From positions 1,860,001 through 1,924,000 of the forward strand of contig NZ_CP139249.1 in NCBI RefSeq assembly GCF_034064985.1: 64,000 bases of DNA, in the 5' to 3' direction. The translations under genes and the position numbers were made by a program. A model generated the notes under the pieces. The model ran no database searches. It worked only from the letters and a program-made list of their open reading frames with translations, and was not told the DNA's origin. Positions 48,001 to 57,600 of the stretch are shown here, piece by piece (within the stretch, counting starts at the first letter, position 1; the number at the start of each line of letters is the position of its first letter). The DNA comes from Acinetobacter pittii. Its GTDB lineage: Bacteria; Pseudomonadota; Gammaproteobacteria; Pseudomonadales; Moraxellaceae.

Positions 48001-48229
48001 GATTCCTTTAATTTTTGCAACTGGTGCAGGTGCTGCGAGCAGATATGAAATTGGAATGAGCGTATTTGGTAGTGTCGTGTTTGGTACTTTACTGGTACCG
48101 CTATTTACTGTGTTCTTCTTTGTTGTGGTTCATAGTTTACCGAATTTTCAGTGGTCAATGAGTAAACCATGGTTAAGTCGAACTTTGAGATTTAATAGCC
48201 GTATAAAAAAGGACAATACATCCTTTTAA
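45068..48229 (+). CDS. RND efflux permease (HAE1-type) in the siderophore locus
   Basis: 1053 residues. AcrB-type layout: TM1 (FVCVIAITILIFGFF), a large periplasmic loop with AcrB-like motifs, TM2-6 with LVDDTIVVVENVER, and a second half with [15 protein letters not shown] and [16 protein letters not shown]. The proton-relay Asp pair is in the LVDDTIV region. No membrane-fusion protein or outer-membrane channel gene accompanies it, so it may borrow partners such as AdeI/AdeK. Its place opposite the receptor, under a Fur site, suggests export of the siderophore. It is not the source of the 19465 remnant. Confidence 0.85.
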   Translation: MLSRFFIYHPIFVCVIAITILIFGFFATLAMPVERYPNLAPPGVTVVANYRGAAADTVEESVTQILEQQIKGLDNLLYFTSHSESSGTSSIDIHFKIGTDIDKAQLQVQNRINGALNRLPEEVQRQGVNIWKTTGDMLLIVGLYDETGKTSNIDLSDYMVNHFEQPLSQLQGIGEVDVFGSSYAMRIWLNPNQLRNYQLVPSDIEKALEDYNTQIAAGSIGAMPSASDQNIYAKVKAGSRLKTIDDFKSVVVKANVDGSLVYLKDVARVELGAENYESINTLNGYPSAGLGISLSPDANAIETSALIKEKMAQLSQHLPAGYKVVYPRDNTPFIEESIKQVMITLLEAIVLVVIVMYLFLQNWRATLIPTITVPIVISGTFVVLYLFGMSINTLTLFALVLAIGLLVDDTIVVVENVERLMHEQQLSVREACLMSMQEISGALVGITLVLTAVFIPMAFFSGSTGMIYRQFSITLAAAMLLSLFVAITITPAMCAVLLKKHHKKPKWGQMLELALQKFRSAFSFLSVRLIQFKVFSSLLVVGIAVILLMIYRSLPTSFIPNEDQGLLAVPYSLHNSASMSQTEEIGRLVNNYFFEHEGKNINTVLVVNGQNFSGSGPNLGMAFVSLKHWNERKGEANTASAIRERAQAYLQKNLPAKVMVGMPPSVSGLGQSDALELWLRDVNGQGRNELIKQYKALEKESQNYSAFENLSPLVSEDKAEVFIQLDQNKAKMLGIDQQAIRSTLSTAWGGNYVGDFVERGRIKRIIMQGDSEFRSKPEDLAYWHVRNNSGGMLSLAHFAQSQWTGGPEALTRFMGLTAIQLEANVSPGFSSGQAMQQLSDMVSKQSGIDVAWSGLSLQEQQSSRQAIYLYLISILFIFLCLAALYESWQVPFIILLGLPLGITGTIIFAWIFKLPNDVYFQIALLTGIGLSCKNAILIVEFATQALKQGKSKIDAASEALKLRLRPILMTSLAFGAGVIPLIFATGAGAASRYEIGMSVFGSVVFGTLLVPLFTVFFFVVVHSLPNFQWSMSKPWLSRTLRFNSRIKKDNTSF

Positions 48230-48240
48230 AAGTTAAAATA

Positions 48241-48273
48241 AAAAAATGGCAGATATTAAATCTGCCATTTTTT
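48241..48273. terminator. Bidirectional terminator
   Basis: AAAAAATGGCAGAT / ATCTGCCATTTTTT, 14-bp perfect stem with a 5-nt loop, between the RND and entB-like genes. Confidence 0.95.
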
Positions 48274-48285
48274 TATTCTTTCAAT

Positions 48286-49155
48286 TTAAGCGACTAGCTT
48301 CTCAATCCAAACCTCTAAGGTTGGTTGTTCAGCTAAATCTTCAAAGCTCACCTGTGCACCGTAAGCTTGCCATTTACCCACTAATGTCATGAGTCGTACC
48401 GAATCAAGCCCAAGCATGAGCAAATCATCATTTAACTGAATGTCTGAAGCTGGAATCTGAAGCTGTTCACTAACTGCCAAAACAATACCTTCTTCAGTAA
48501 GTGGTGATGCAGCTTGTTCAAGCGCCCAAGCTCGTGTGACTTGCTGAGTTGTCATCACTTGCCCACAACGTGTACTTGCGTATTTTAAAGCCATATCGTG
48601 TTCTTCACGGCTAAAATCAGCGAGCGCGTCTCCACATAAAAATGGCTGGATATTTAGCATAAAGGCTTCCGCTGCACTCATAAGACAGCCAATATGAGCA
48701 TAAACACCACAAATGATGAGCTGGTCGCGGTTTGACTCACGCATGAGTTGTTCAAGTGGAGAAAACTTAAATGCGCTATAACGCCATTTTGTTAAGACAG
48801 TATCATTCTTTTGAGGGGAAATTTCCGGCAAAATTTGAGTGATTTTCGGATCATCTTTTAGGCCAGTTCCCCAAAAGTCAGTTAATAACTGGCGATGTTC
48901 AGGTGTCTGGTTACCGGGCTGTGCCGTATAGACCACAGGAATATTAAACTTACGCGCAGTTTCAATCAGTTCTTTGGTATTTTTAATAAGCTCTGGAATA
49001 GGCGCTTGAGTTTGATCATAAAAATCTAAAAAATATTGCTGCATATCATGTACTAATAAAACAGCACGATTGGTATGCAACTGCCAATGTGTTTTATTCG
49101 CTGTAAACTCGTGCGCTTGTGGCATGCTGTAACTAGCAATTTTAGGAATACTCAT
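48286..49155 (-). CDS. entB: Isochorismatase with aryl carrier domain (EntB-type)
   Basis: 289 residues from the ATG at 49155 with AAGGA upstream. Residues 1-200 are isochorismatase, with the catalytic Asp in VLLVHDMQQYF, Lys in TVLTKWRYSAF and Cys-region in GVYAHIGCL. Residues 210-289 are an aryl carrier domain whose phosphopantetheine Ser is in LGLDSVRL. It turns isochorismate into 2,3-dihydro-DHB and later carries the activated DHB to the NRPS. Last gene of entA-entC-entE-entB. Confidence 0.93.
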   Translation of the reverse strand: MSIPKIASYSMPQAHEFTANKTHWQLHTNRAVLLVHDMQQYFLDFYDQTQAPIPELIKNTKELIETARKFNIPVVYTAQPGNQTPEHRQLLTDFWGTGLKDDPKITQILPEISPQKNDTVLTKWRYSAFKFSPLEQLMRESNRDQLIICGVYAHIGCLMSAAEAFMLNIQPFLCGDALADFSREEHDMALKYASTRCGQVMTTQQVTRAWALEQAASPLTEEGIVLAVSEQLQIPASDIQLNDDLLMLGLDSVRLMTLVGKWQAYGAQVSFEDLAEQPTLEVWIEKLVA

Positions 49156-49176
49156 CAAATTTTTCCTTTTTCATCT

Positions 49177-50841
49177 TTAAGCAAGAACATTGGTGTTAGT
49201 TTCAAGTTGTTGACGTAATTTTTTTTTGTCGATTTTTCCAAAGGCTGTATATGGAAATTGCTCGATAAATTCGACTCGATCGGGAATTTTGTAGGTAGCC
49301 AGTCCATAATCCTTAAGATGTTGACGAACTGACATTGCAAGACGAATGGGGCTTGGGTCATCACTTTGTGCTTGCCATGCAATAAATGCACAGCTTTTTT
49401 CCCCCATAATCTCATCAGGCATAGCAACTAGTGCTGCCAAACGGATTTGTGGGTGAGTTAATAAAGCTTGTTCAACCTCTTCGGTCGCAATTTTTTCACC
49501 AGCGCGATTGATTTGTTCTTTTGAACGGCCTTCTACCACAATGCAGCCATCTTCGCGAATACGCACTAAATCGCCTGTTCGATAAAAACCATCCGGGGTG
49601 AAAGAACGAGCATTGTGCTCTGGTGCTTGATAATAGCCGCGAATGGTATAAGGCCCACGAGTCAGCAAATGCCCTACTTCCCCAGCGTCTACTGGCTGAT
49701 CGTTATCATCCAGCACCAAGATTTCATCATCTTGCGAGATTTTTAGACCTTGGGTATGGATAATTTGCTCTTTCGTCATGTCAAAATGGGTGTAGTTCAC
49801 CAGTCCTTCTGCCATGCCAAAAACTTGTTGTAGATTGACTTGGAACTCATCAATTAGGCGTGAGGCAACGGCATCAGGTAAACGTGCTCCTCCGACTTGC
49901 AAGCAACGAAGAGTCGACAATATTGGATCTTGATCTTTCGCTGCTTTATCCATCCATGGTCGAACCAAAGCAGGAACCAAGCAAGCATCAGTCACACCGT
50001 GTTTTTTGATTAATGAAAAAGCAGTTTCAGGGCTTGGATCAGTTCCTAAAACCACAGCACCACCCGAATAAAAAATGCCTAAAGAACCAGCCGAGCTCAT
50101 TGAAAAGTTATGTGCCGCAGGTAAAACCATGAGTAAACGTGATGACTGAGTGAGACGACAGATTTTTGCGCTTTCGCGTACGCTATATAAATAGTCGTCA
50201 TGGGTACGTGGAATTAGTTTAGGAACACCAGTACTTCCACCTGAAAGTTGTAAGAAAGCAACCTGATCTGCCGTAGTTGGCGAAATCACCTCATCTGAAA
50301 TATGGGTTTCTTTTAATAGATCTTGAACCGCTACAAATTTATCGGCATTTCCAAGGACAAATACATGTTGTAAGCAAGGAGCAGTTTGCTGAAGCTTTTC
50401 GGCAAGCTCTCGGTAGTCAAATTTTTGTGCTCCAAAATCAGCACAGAAATAAGCTTTTGCTTGAGTTTGTTTAAAAAAATTACTAAGTTCTGCAAAGCGA
50501 TGTGCAGGTAAAGACATTACAGGTAAAGCACCAAGCCGAATCAGTGCAAAAAATAAAATATAGAACTGATAGTGATTCGGCATTTGTACAACTGCTTTAT
50601 CACCCGCTCTTAGTCCATATTGATATAGATGACTTGTACAGCAATCGACTAAATAATCAAACTCAGCGTAACTAACGGCTTTATCCCCATCGTATACCGC
50701 AATATTTTGCGGGTATTCTTGAGCACTTTCACGCAAGAAATCACTCAAGTTTTGTCCAAGCCAATAACCTTTTTTACGGTAAATCTCAGCAAACTCTGCT
50801 GGATATGGCACGGCGCCATCCAGATAAACCTGTGTTGTCAT
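49177..50841 (-). CDS. entE: 2,3-dihydroxybenzoate-AMP ligase
   Basis: 554 residues of the stand-alone aryl-adenylating family. The P-loop LSGGSTGVPKLIPRTH is near residue 190. The pocket reads NFSCQGVVNK by motif alignment (AAHNFSMSS, VGGARLP, FGMAEG), close to the DHB code NYSAQGVVNK, with Asn at the first place as needed for an aryl acid. Salicylate cannot be fully excluded from this code, but the presence of EntA, EntB and EntC points to DHB. It overlaps entC by 4 bp. Confidence 0.92.
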   Translation of the reverse strand: MTTQVYLDGAVPYPAEFAEIYRKKGYWLGQNLSDFLRESAQEYPQNIAVYDGDKAVSYAEFDYLVDCCTSHLYQYGLRAGDKAVVQMPNHYQFYILFFALIRLGALPVMSLPAHRFAELSNFFKQTQAKAYFCADFGAQKFDYRELAEKLQQTAPCLQHVFVLGNADKFVAVQDLLKETHISDEVISPTTADQVAFLQLSGGSTGVPKLIPRTHDDYLYSVRESAKICRLTQSSRLLMVLPAAHNFSMSSAGSLGIFYSGGAVVLGTDPSPETAFSLIKKHGVTDACLVPALVRPWMDKAAKDQDPILSTLRCLQVGGARLPDAVASRLIDEFQVNLQQVFGMAEGLVNYTHFDMTKEQIIHTQGLKISQDDEILVLDDNDQPVDAGEVGHLLTRGPYTIRGYYQAPEHNARSFTPDGFYRTGDLVRIREDGCIVVEGRSKEQINRAGEKIATEEVEQALLTHPQIRLAALVAMPDEIMGEKSCAFIAWQAQSDDPSPIRLAMSVRQHLKDYGLATYKIPDRVEFIEQFPYTAFGKIDKKKLRQQLETNTNVLA

Positions 50842-52076
50842 GTGTTTGGTCCTTGTATTGCCAATTGATTGGGTGAAATCTGGAATCCGTCCAGTACAGT
50901 ACGAAATTTAGCGGCAGTTTCAGCATGTTCAGCTTGCGGACGAGAAGCTTCCACAATTCCTGCACCAGCAAATAAACGGGCAATATTCTGATAAATTCGG
51001 GCACAGCGAACAGTCACCGACCATTCACCATTACCTTGTTCATCTGCCCAGCCCATAGTCCCTGCAAATAATTCACGGTTAAATGGTTCAAGTTGCTGAA
51101 TTAGTTCTTTCGCAATTGGACTAGGCTCCCCACAAATTGCAGGTGTTGGGTGCAAGCGTTCAATTAAGTCAAAAACATGTGTATCGGCTTTCTTAAGTTC
51201 GCCGGTAATATGGGATGCCAAGTGCCAAAGACGTTTGGTACGAATGAGGGATGGTTGTTTAGGTACTTTTAACTGCTTACAAAAAGGTGTGAGCTCATCG
51301 GCAATCATTTCGATGACGAGTGCATGCTCATGTTGATCTTTTTGTGAAGCCAGTAACGCTCTGGCATTATTTTGGTCTAGGGTTGGATCGTCATCACGAG
51401 CCAATGTGCCAGCAACCGGTTTACTGCAGATTTTTGTATTTTGCTTTGCAATTAAAAGTTCGGGGCTTGCACCGACAAACCATCCTTCACTTTGAGGATG
51501 CCTCGCGACTGCATAGTTATAGCCTTCGGGATTATGCTTAGCTAAGTTATAAAATAAGTCCGAGACGGGAATATTTTGTTCAAACTCAAGTTGTAAAATA
51601 CGAGCAAGGACGGCTTTATCAAGTTTTTTTGCTTGCATTTGCTGAACTAAATACTCAACTTGCTGTTGGTAATGTTCACCTAAAGGGAAATAATCCGCCT
51701 TTTCTAAAGATAAAGAACCAAAATCAATATCGGATTGTGCATAGAGTACTTTCTGATAGATTTTTGCATTTTGCATGAGCATTAAATTGACATCGGCTGC
51801 CGAGCAAAATGGTAGTCCACCCATAATTTTGACGTCTTTATAACCGTCATTTATTGCAAGCTGTAATTGAGCTCGTGCTTCATCTAGCCAATCTTTTAAA
51901 AGGCTATTTTTTGTGACTTGAATATCTCGTAATTTTTGATGACTATTGATGGTGTATTCTGGCGTTGTGAAAATAAAACCTGCGTCATTTCCACAATTTA
52001 AAATTTCTTGTGCTAATGCAACGCGGCTTTCAGTAAAATTTTCTCGTTGGATAAAATACGGATGCTGTGCCGACAT
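50838..52076 (-). CDS. entC: Isochorismate synthase
   Basis: 412 residues of the chorismate-utilising family. The active-site stretch KPVAGTLARDDDP, the HALVIEMIADELTPFC block and CGEPSPIAKELI are conserved, as is the C-terminal GAGIVEASRPQAEH motif. It converts chorismate to isochorismate with Mg2+. It starts 43 bp after entA and its stop overlaps the entE start. Confidence 0.93.
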   Translation of the reverse strand: MSAQHPYFIQRENFTESRVALAQEILNCGNDAGFIFTTPEYTINSHQKLRDIQVTKNSLLKDWLDEARAQLQLAINDGYKDVKIMGGLPFCSAADVNLMLMQNAKIYQKVLYAQSDIDFGSLSLEKADYFPLGEHYQQQVEYLVQQMQAKKLDKAVLARILQLEFEQNIPVSDLFYNLAKHNPEGYNYAVARHPQSEGWFVGASPELLIAKQNTKICSKPVAGTLARDDDPTLDQNNARALLASQKDQHEHALVIEMIADELTPFCKQLKVPKQPSLIRTKRLWHLASHITGELKKADTHVFDLIERLHPTPAICGEPSPIAKELIQQLEPFNRELFAGTMGWADEQGNGEWSVTVRCARIYQNIARLFAGAGIVEASRPQAEHAETAAKFRTVLDGFQISPNQLAIQGPNT

Positions 52077-52119
52077 CTCGCAACTCCTTATCAGTTATTT
52101 TGTTGTAATGAATGAATGT

Positions 52120-52890
52120 TTAAACGCCTAAAGTGGCTCCTCCATCAACCACAATTTCTTGCATGGTAATTTGTGCAGCTTGATCAGAAAGTAAAAAGCT
52201 GACCGTATTCGCAATATCTTCAGGCTGGGCTAATTTTCTTAAGGGAATGCCTGTACGGTATTGGCTTAAATCTCCATCGATTACCGCAGGCGGAGGTGAA
52301 TTATCTGTCCAGAGCTGCTGCTGCATTTGGGTTAACGTAGAGCCTGGTGAAACAATATTAAGCCTTACTTGGTGAGGTGCGATTTCAAGCGCAAGATTAC
52401 GGCAGTAATGGCTCAATGCAGCTTTACTCGTTGCATACATGCCAAGTTGTATACGTGGCATCCGTGAGCTATTCGAGCTAATCGTGACAATACTTCCCTG
52501 CTTTTTTTCACAAAAATGCTTGGCCAGTTGTTGACTAATCGCAATAGGTGCCATGACATTTACTGCGAAAAGTGTTTGCCAGTCTTCTGTGTTTGCTTCA
52601 AGCATAGAACGCATAATCAAAACGCCTGCCGCATTCACTAAACCTGTCACGCTATATTTGTTTAAAATATTGTTAATGAGCTTTGCTGTTGTTTCTTGAT
52701 CAGTAATATCTTGCTGAAAGCCTTGCCAACGCGATATTTCACGTTCTTCTAGCTTTTGAGTGATTTCCCATTGTTCTGGGTTTTCCTGTCGGTCGATGCC
52801 GATCACTTGATACCCTTGCTGCAATAATTTTTTTGCAATAGCAGCTCCAATACCTCTTGCAGCACCTGTGACTACGATGGTAGAGCTCAT
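52120..52890 (-). CDS. entA: 2,3-dihydro-2,3-dihydroxybenzoate dehydrogenase
   Basis: 256 residues of the short-chain dehydrogenase family: GAARGIGAAIAKKL for NAD binding, NAAGVL, and the catalytic Y-x-x-x-K in YATSKAALSHY. It oxidises the EntB product to DHB. First gene of the leftward operon; its promoter region has a Fur box. Confidence 0.93.
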   Translation of the reverse strand: MSSTIVVTGAARGIGAAIAKKLLQQGYQVIGIDRQENPEQWEITQKLEEREISRWQGFQQDITDQETTAKLINNILNKYSVTGLVNAAGVLIMRSMLEANTEDWQTLFAVNVMAPIAISQQLAKHFCEKKQGSIVTISSNSSRMPRIQLGMYATSKAALSHYCRNLALEIAPHQVRLNIVSPGSTLTQMQQQLWTDNSPPPAVIDGDLSQYRTGIPLRKLAQPEDIANTVSFLLSDQAAQITMQEIVVDGGATLGV

Positions 52891-52941
52891 GTTTTACTCC
52901 AATTTGACTCGAATATTAAATTGCGCCACATAATTGCAAAT

Positions 52942-53115
52942 AATTATCATTATTATCAAGTGCGATAAATATCAAACATAAGATTACAATCTAAATCAAG
53001 TTATTTATTAACCATAAACCTAATTTAAATTATTGTTTTTAAATAATATTAATAAAACCCATCTTTTTTTATTGATTATAATGATAATTGTTTTCATTTA
53101 CTAATGAGAATCATT
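52942..53115. promoter_or_regulatory. Fur-box-like sites between entA and the esterase gene
   Basis: AATTATCATTATTATC at 52942-52957 faces entA. ATAATGATAATTGTTTTCATT at 53079-53099 and the dyad AATGAGAATCATT at 53103-53115 face the rightward operon. The arrangement would let Fur shut off both biosynthetic transcripts. Confidence 0.8.
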
Positions 53116-53156
53116 CTGATAATTTGACCGCGCTTTCTTGTCGAGATGGACTCAAA

Positions 53157-54356
53157 ATGAAGCCATTTTCTCAACCCTTACATCCCCTATTTCAACAAAT
53201 CAATGTTGGGAGTGAAGTCTGGTGGAATACCGTAAAAAAACTAGGTAGCCCGCTGGTCAACCTACAAAAAAATAAAGCGCTATGTACCTTTATTTGGCGT
53301 AGTTCTGAACTCAAAGAAAGCCTTTTTGTTTATATCGATATCTATTCACAAAGCCCTTCTATCTATCAAAAGTGGAATCGTTTTAGCCGTATAGCTGGGA
53401 CAGATGTGTACTTTTTTGAAATAGAGTTGCCTCTAGCTTGGGCTGGTAGTTATGTTGTAGTTACTGCTAGTGAGGAAGCCCCAGAAACAGATTGTGCAGC
53501 AACGCGACGCGCATGGTGGCAAACCCAGCTTAAACAGAGTGCTCAAATTGATCCATTCAATCAACATCGGTTTTACACGGGACATCTGGCTCGATACATC
53601 AATCAAATTCAACTCGAAAGCACAAAATTTTTAATAGGCGATTACCCAATTACAAAGACATTTCAATGGTCAAGTCGCTTATGCCAGCAGGACTATTTAG
53701 TCGACGTTTTTATTAGTCATCAATCGACTCAAGAAGACTTACCACTTATCATTTTGCTTGATGGCCAACTCTGGAGCCGAGAGCTTTCGATTATTCCCGA
53801 AATTCAGCATTTGACTGATTCAAATAAGATTCGTCCAGCAGTTTATGTTTTTGTTCATAGTTTAAATAGTCAACAACGCCAACAAGATTATGGTTGTCAT
53901 GATGCGTTTAGTCAGGCATTGGTTTATGAACTTATTGAAACGCTTCTAAAAGAATATTCCTTTATTTCTAAAATAGACATTACGTTATGCGGTCAAAGTT
54001 TAGGTGGATTATGCGCTTTACATAGCGCTTTGTTGTTCCCGACCATTTTTACTTCTCTGATTTTACAATCTGGATCTTATTGGTGGTCAGATTTTTCGAA
54101 CAGCACGTTAGGTCAAAAATATAAAGGGAATATTTTAGAACTGCTTCAAAACCGATCTCATCCATTATCAAAAACAACTCAAATTTATATCAGTGCCGGC
54201 ACGTATGAAACCGATATGCGGGACGATGCCCTACAGCTTTATCAACAATTGCAATCATTCAATCAAGTGAGCTTTCACAGTTTTTCAGGCGGACATGATG
54301 CCGTGAACTGGCGTATCGACTTGCTTAAGGCATTGCAAAAAATTCTTTCACTATAA
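53157..54356 (+). CDS. fes: Enterochelin-esterase-like hydrolase (Fes-type)
   Basis: 399 residues from the ATG at 53157 (MKPFSQPL); a TTG 69 bp upstream overlaps the Fur boxes and is not credible. The N-terminal early-set domain is followed by an alpha/beta hydrolase with the Ser nucleophile in CGQSLGGLCAL, an acid in SAGTYETDMRD and a His in GGHDAVNW. Fes cleaves the ester bonds of cyclic or linear serine-lactone catecholates in the cytoplasm to free iron. Its presence indicates that the siderophore contains ester links. Confidence 0.9.
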   Translation: MKPFSQPLHPLFQQINVGSEVWWNTVKKLGSPLVNLQKNKALCTFIWRSSELKESLFVYIDIYSQSPSIYQKWNRFSRIAGTDVYFFEIELPLAWAGSYVVVTASEEAPETDCAATRRAWWQTQLKQSAQIDPFNQHRFYTGHLARYINQIQLESTKFLIGDYPITKTFQWSSRLCQQDYLVDVFISHQSTQEDLPLIILLDGQLWSRELSIIPEIQHLTDSNKIRPAVYVFVHSLNSQQRQQDYGCHDAFSQALVYELIETLLKEYSFISKIDITLCGQSLGGLCALHSALLFPTIFTSLILQSGSYWWSDFSNSTLGQKYKGNILELLQNRSHPLSKTTQIYISAGTYETDMRDDALQLYQQLQSFNQVSFHSFSGGHDAVNWRIDLLKALQKILSL

Positions 54357-54385
54357 CCATTTGTTTCATCAAGGATAACAATATC

Positions 54386-54601
54386 ATGAGCAACTTACAG
54401 GAAAACTATATTAATCCTTTCGATAACGAAAGTTTGTCTTTTCAGGTTTTAAAAAATCAACAAGGTGAGTTCAGTTTATGGCCTGCTCAACATCAAGTGC
54501 CGTCGGGGTGGGATGTTCAGCATGGACCGGATACACGGGCTTCGTGTATTGCATATGTGGAAAAACACTGGGTTGCGATTAACCCCTTTCAACAAGCGTA
54601 A
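54386..54601 (+). CDS. MbtH-like NRPS helper
   Basis: 71 residues with the MbtH family signature: FSLWPAQHQVPSGWDV, then CIAYVEKHWVAINP. It binds A domains and supports their folding and activity. It lies 29 bp after the esterase and 12 bp before the NRPS gene, as in ybdZ-entF. Confidence 0.95.
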   Translation: MSNLQENYINPFDNESLSFQVLKNQQGEFSLWPAQHQVPSGWDVQHGPDTRASCIAYVEKHWVAINPFQQA

Positions 54602-54613
54602 AGGAGTATTGTC

Positions 54614-57600
54614 ATGAATCAGGCATTAAATAATGAATTTACTCCGGACCTTTCTCAACCCGCTCGTTTTGCATTGGCCTCTACTCAGCTCGGTATTTTT
54701 CTTGCCGATCATTTAAGTTCAATTGAAGATTTATATACCATTGCGCATTGTTTGGAACTACCAAAAACTGTCGATATCCCAACGTTTAAAAAAGCAATTC
54801 AAATCGGCTTAAATGAAGCCGATACGGTCATTGCTTCATATTCATCTGAAGCGTCTCAACCATTTATTGAACTCAATAATCAAATTCAGTTTCAAATCGA
54901 AGAATTTGATTTTTGTCATTTAACGCCTAAAAAAGCTCAACAACGCTTATGGGACTGGATGCCATCAGACCGTCAATGTGCTAAATCACTTAAAGCTGGT
55001 GAATCTCAACTGTTTCGTCAGGTGCTATTTACGACGCATGATAAAGTGTATTGGTATCAACGTTATCACCACATCATGCTTGATGGGTTTAGCATGATTA
55101 ACTTAACCAAACGTATTGTTGAGCTATATCAACAATTACAAGAAGGAAAAGAACTTTCAGTTTCTCCGTTCATTGGCGTCAATGATGTTATTTCGGAACG
55201 TCAAGCATATGAAAATAGCCATCAATTTAAAGTAGACCAAGCTTTTTGGAAAACTTACTGTGAAGATTTACCAAGTCCAGTTAGTTTAAGTACTCATCAT
55301 TTAGCGGCAAAAACTACAGCAACATTTGTTAAGCATCAGCTGCGTTTTTCGCAAGGAATTTTAGAGCAAATTCAAGCTTTAGCTGTGCAATCCAAGCTAG
55401 CTTTAAATGACATGATGATGTCATTGTCATTACATTATATTTACAAAATGACCGATAAAGCCGAGTTGGTTAACGGTATTCCATTTATGCGCCGTTTAGG
55501 TTCAAAAGCGATTCGCTCAACCTTACCTACGGTAAATGTTCTACCTGTGAAGTTTAAAGTTGCTGAAAAAGACAGTTGGGTGAGCTTAGCTCAACATGTA
55601 CAAAAGCAATTACGAGAAATTCGTCTGCATCAGAAATACGATGCAGAACAAATTTTAAGAGATTTAAATAGTATCGATATTCATGAACGAATGTACGGTC
55701 CTATTTTAAATTATAAAGCTTTTGATCAAGACTTGGTTGTAGATGGTGAAAATGTCAAAACACACCATATTTCTACAGGACCAATTGATGATTTTGAGTT
55801 TTCCTTTATTGTTCAAGATCATGAACTCATTATCGAACTACGTGCAGATTCGCAGCGTTATACACAAGATGAGCTATTTAACCACGGTCAACGCCTAACA
55901 TTATTGCTCGAACAAGCCTTGATTCGTCCAGAACAGCCATGTAGCAATTTTAATATTACAACACCACAAGAGCTTGCTGCCCTGACCCAAAGTGGTATTG
56001 GTCCGCGTGTTAGTCACCCTAAACAATATAATAATGTTTTAGATATTTTTTATGAGCAGGTGAAAAAATATCCTGAACGTACCGCCATTGTGAGTGGTGA
56101 ACGTCCAAACCTTCAGCATCTTAGTTTTGCTGAGCTTGCTGTAAAAGTGAATCAACTGACTCGTTTTTTACAAGAAAATGGAGCCAAAAAGCAAACTGTC
56201 ATTGCTGGAGCTATTCCTCGTTCAATTGACTCAGTTGTGGTGATGTTATCCGTATTAAATTCTGGTGCGAGTTTCCTACCTCTCGATTTAGATTACCCAA
56301 TCGATCGTATGCAGATGATGTGTGAAGATGCCAATCCATTATTTGTAATAACCACACAAGCACTTGCACAGCAATTGCCACAAAATATTCAGCAGTTATA
56401 TCTCGATCAGGAAGATGTTCAAACACAAATTCGAAAGCAAGATGCGAGTGATATTGCTTCCGAAAATCGTAAATTTGATTTCCAAGATGTCGCGTATGTA
56501 ATTTTTACCTCAGGAAGTACGGGTCGCCCTAAAGGAGTAATGAATACACATGGTTCTTTACTCAACCTCATTTTGTCGCATAAACCAACCATTTACTGGC
56601 CTGTATTAGAAGCGGTAAAAGAGCGTTTCCCTGACCGTCCGTTACGTGCAGCGCATACACACTCTTTCTCGTTTGACTCATCTTGGTTGCAAGTTTTCTG
56701 GATGTTATGGGGCCAAGAGCTACATATTTTTGATGAAAACATGCGTCGTGATGCATTTGGCTTAGTGCAAGAAATTCAACAACGACAAATCGATACACTC
56801 GATTTACCGCCATCTTTTTGTGCGCAAATGATGACGAATGGTTTATTTTCTGAAAATCAGCATCAACCAAGTCTTATTTTGATTGGTGGTGAAGCTGCAC
56901 CGTTAGCTTTATGGCAACAGCTGAATGCTCAGCCAGAACTTTTTGCTCATAACTTGTATGGCCCAACAGAATATACGGTTGATACTTTCCGAGCAGAATT
57001 AAAGCAAACAGCTCGCCCTGTCATTGGTAACCCTATTGGTAATACACAGGCCTATGTACTAGATCGCCACTTGCAACGATGCCCGACTGGGGTTATTGGT
57101 GAGCTGTATATTTCTGGCTTTGGTATTGCCAATGGTTATTTAGGCCGAGCTGACTTAAGTGCTACCCGCTTTGTAGCGAATCCATTTGAACATGGACAGC
57201 GTATGTACCGTACGGGTGATTTAGTCCGCTGGAATAGTGCGGGTAAACTGGAGTTTATGGGGCGCTGTGATGACCAGATTAAAATTCGTGGTTATCGAGT
57301 TGAGATTGGTGAAGTTGAAAATGCGCTTTCGATTTTAGCCAATGTTGAAAGCGCAGTAGTCATTGCAGAACCGATTAATAACAGTCATCGTTTACTCGGT
57401 TATTGTGTGGTCAAAGACATTGAACTTGATGAAAAAACCAGTGAGCAATTAAGTCAGCAATATCTAAGTCAGTTACGTCAAAACTTACCTGAATATATGG
57501 TGCCTTCTGCCCTAACGGTTATGTCCGAATTTCCACGAAATGTAAGTGGCAAAGTCGATAAAAAAGCACTGCCAAAGCCTCAAATTCGTACCCATAGCCG

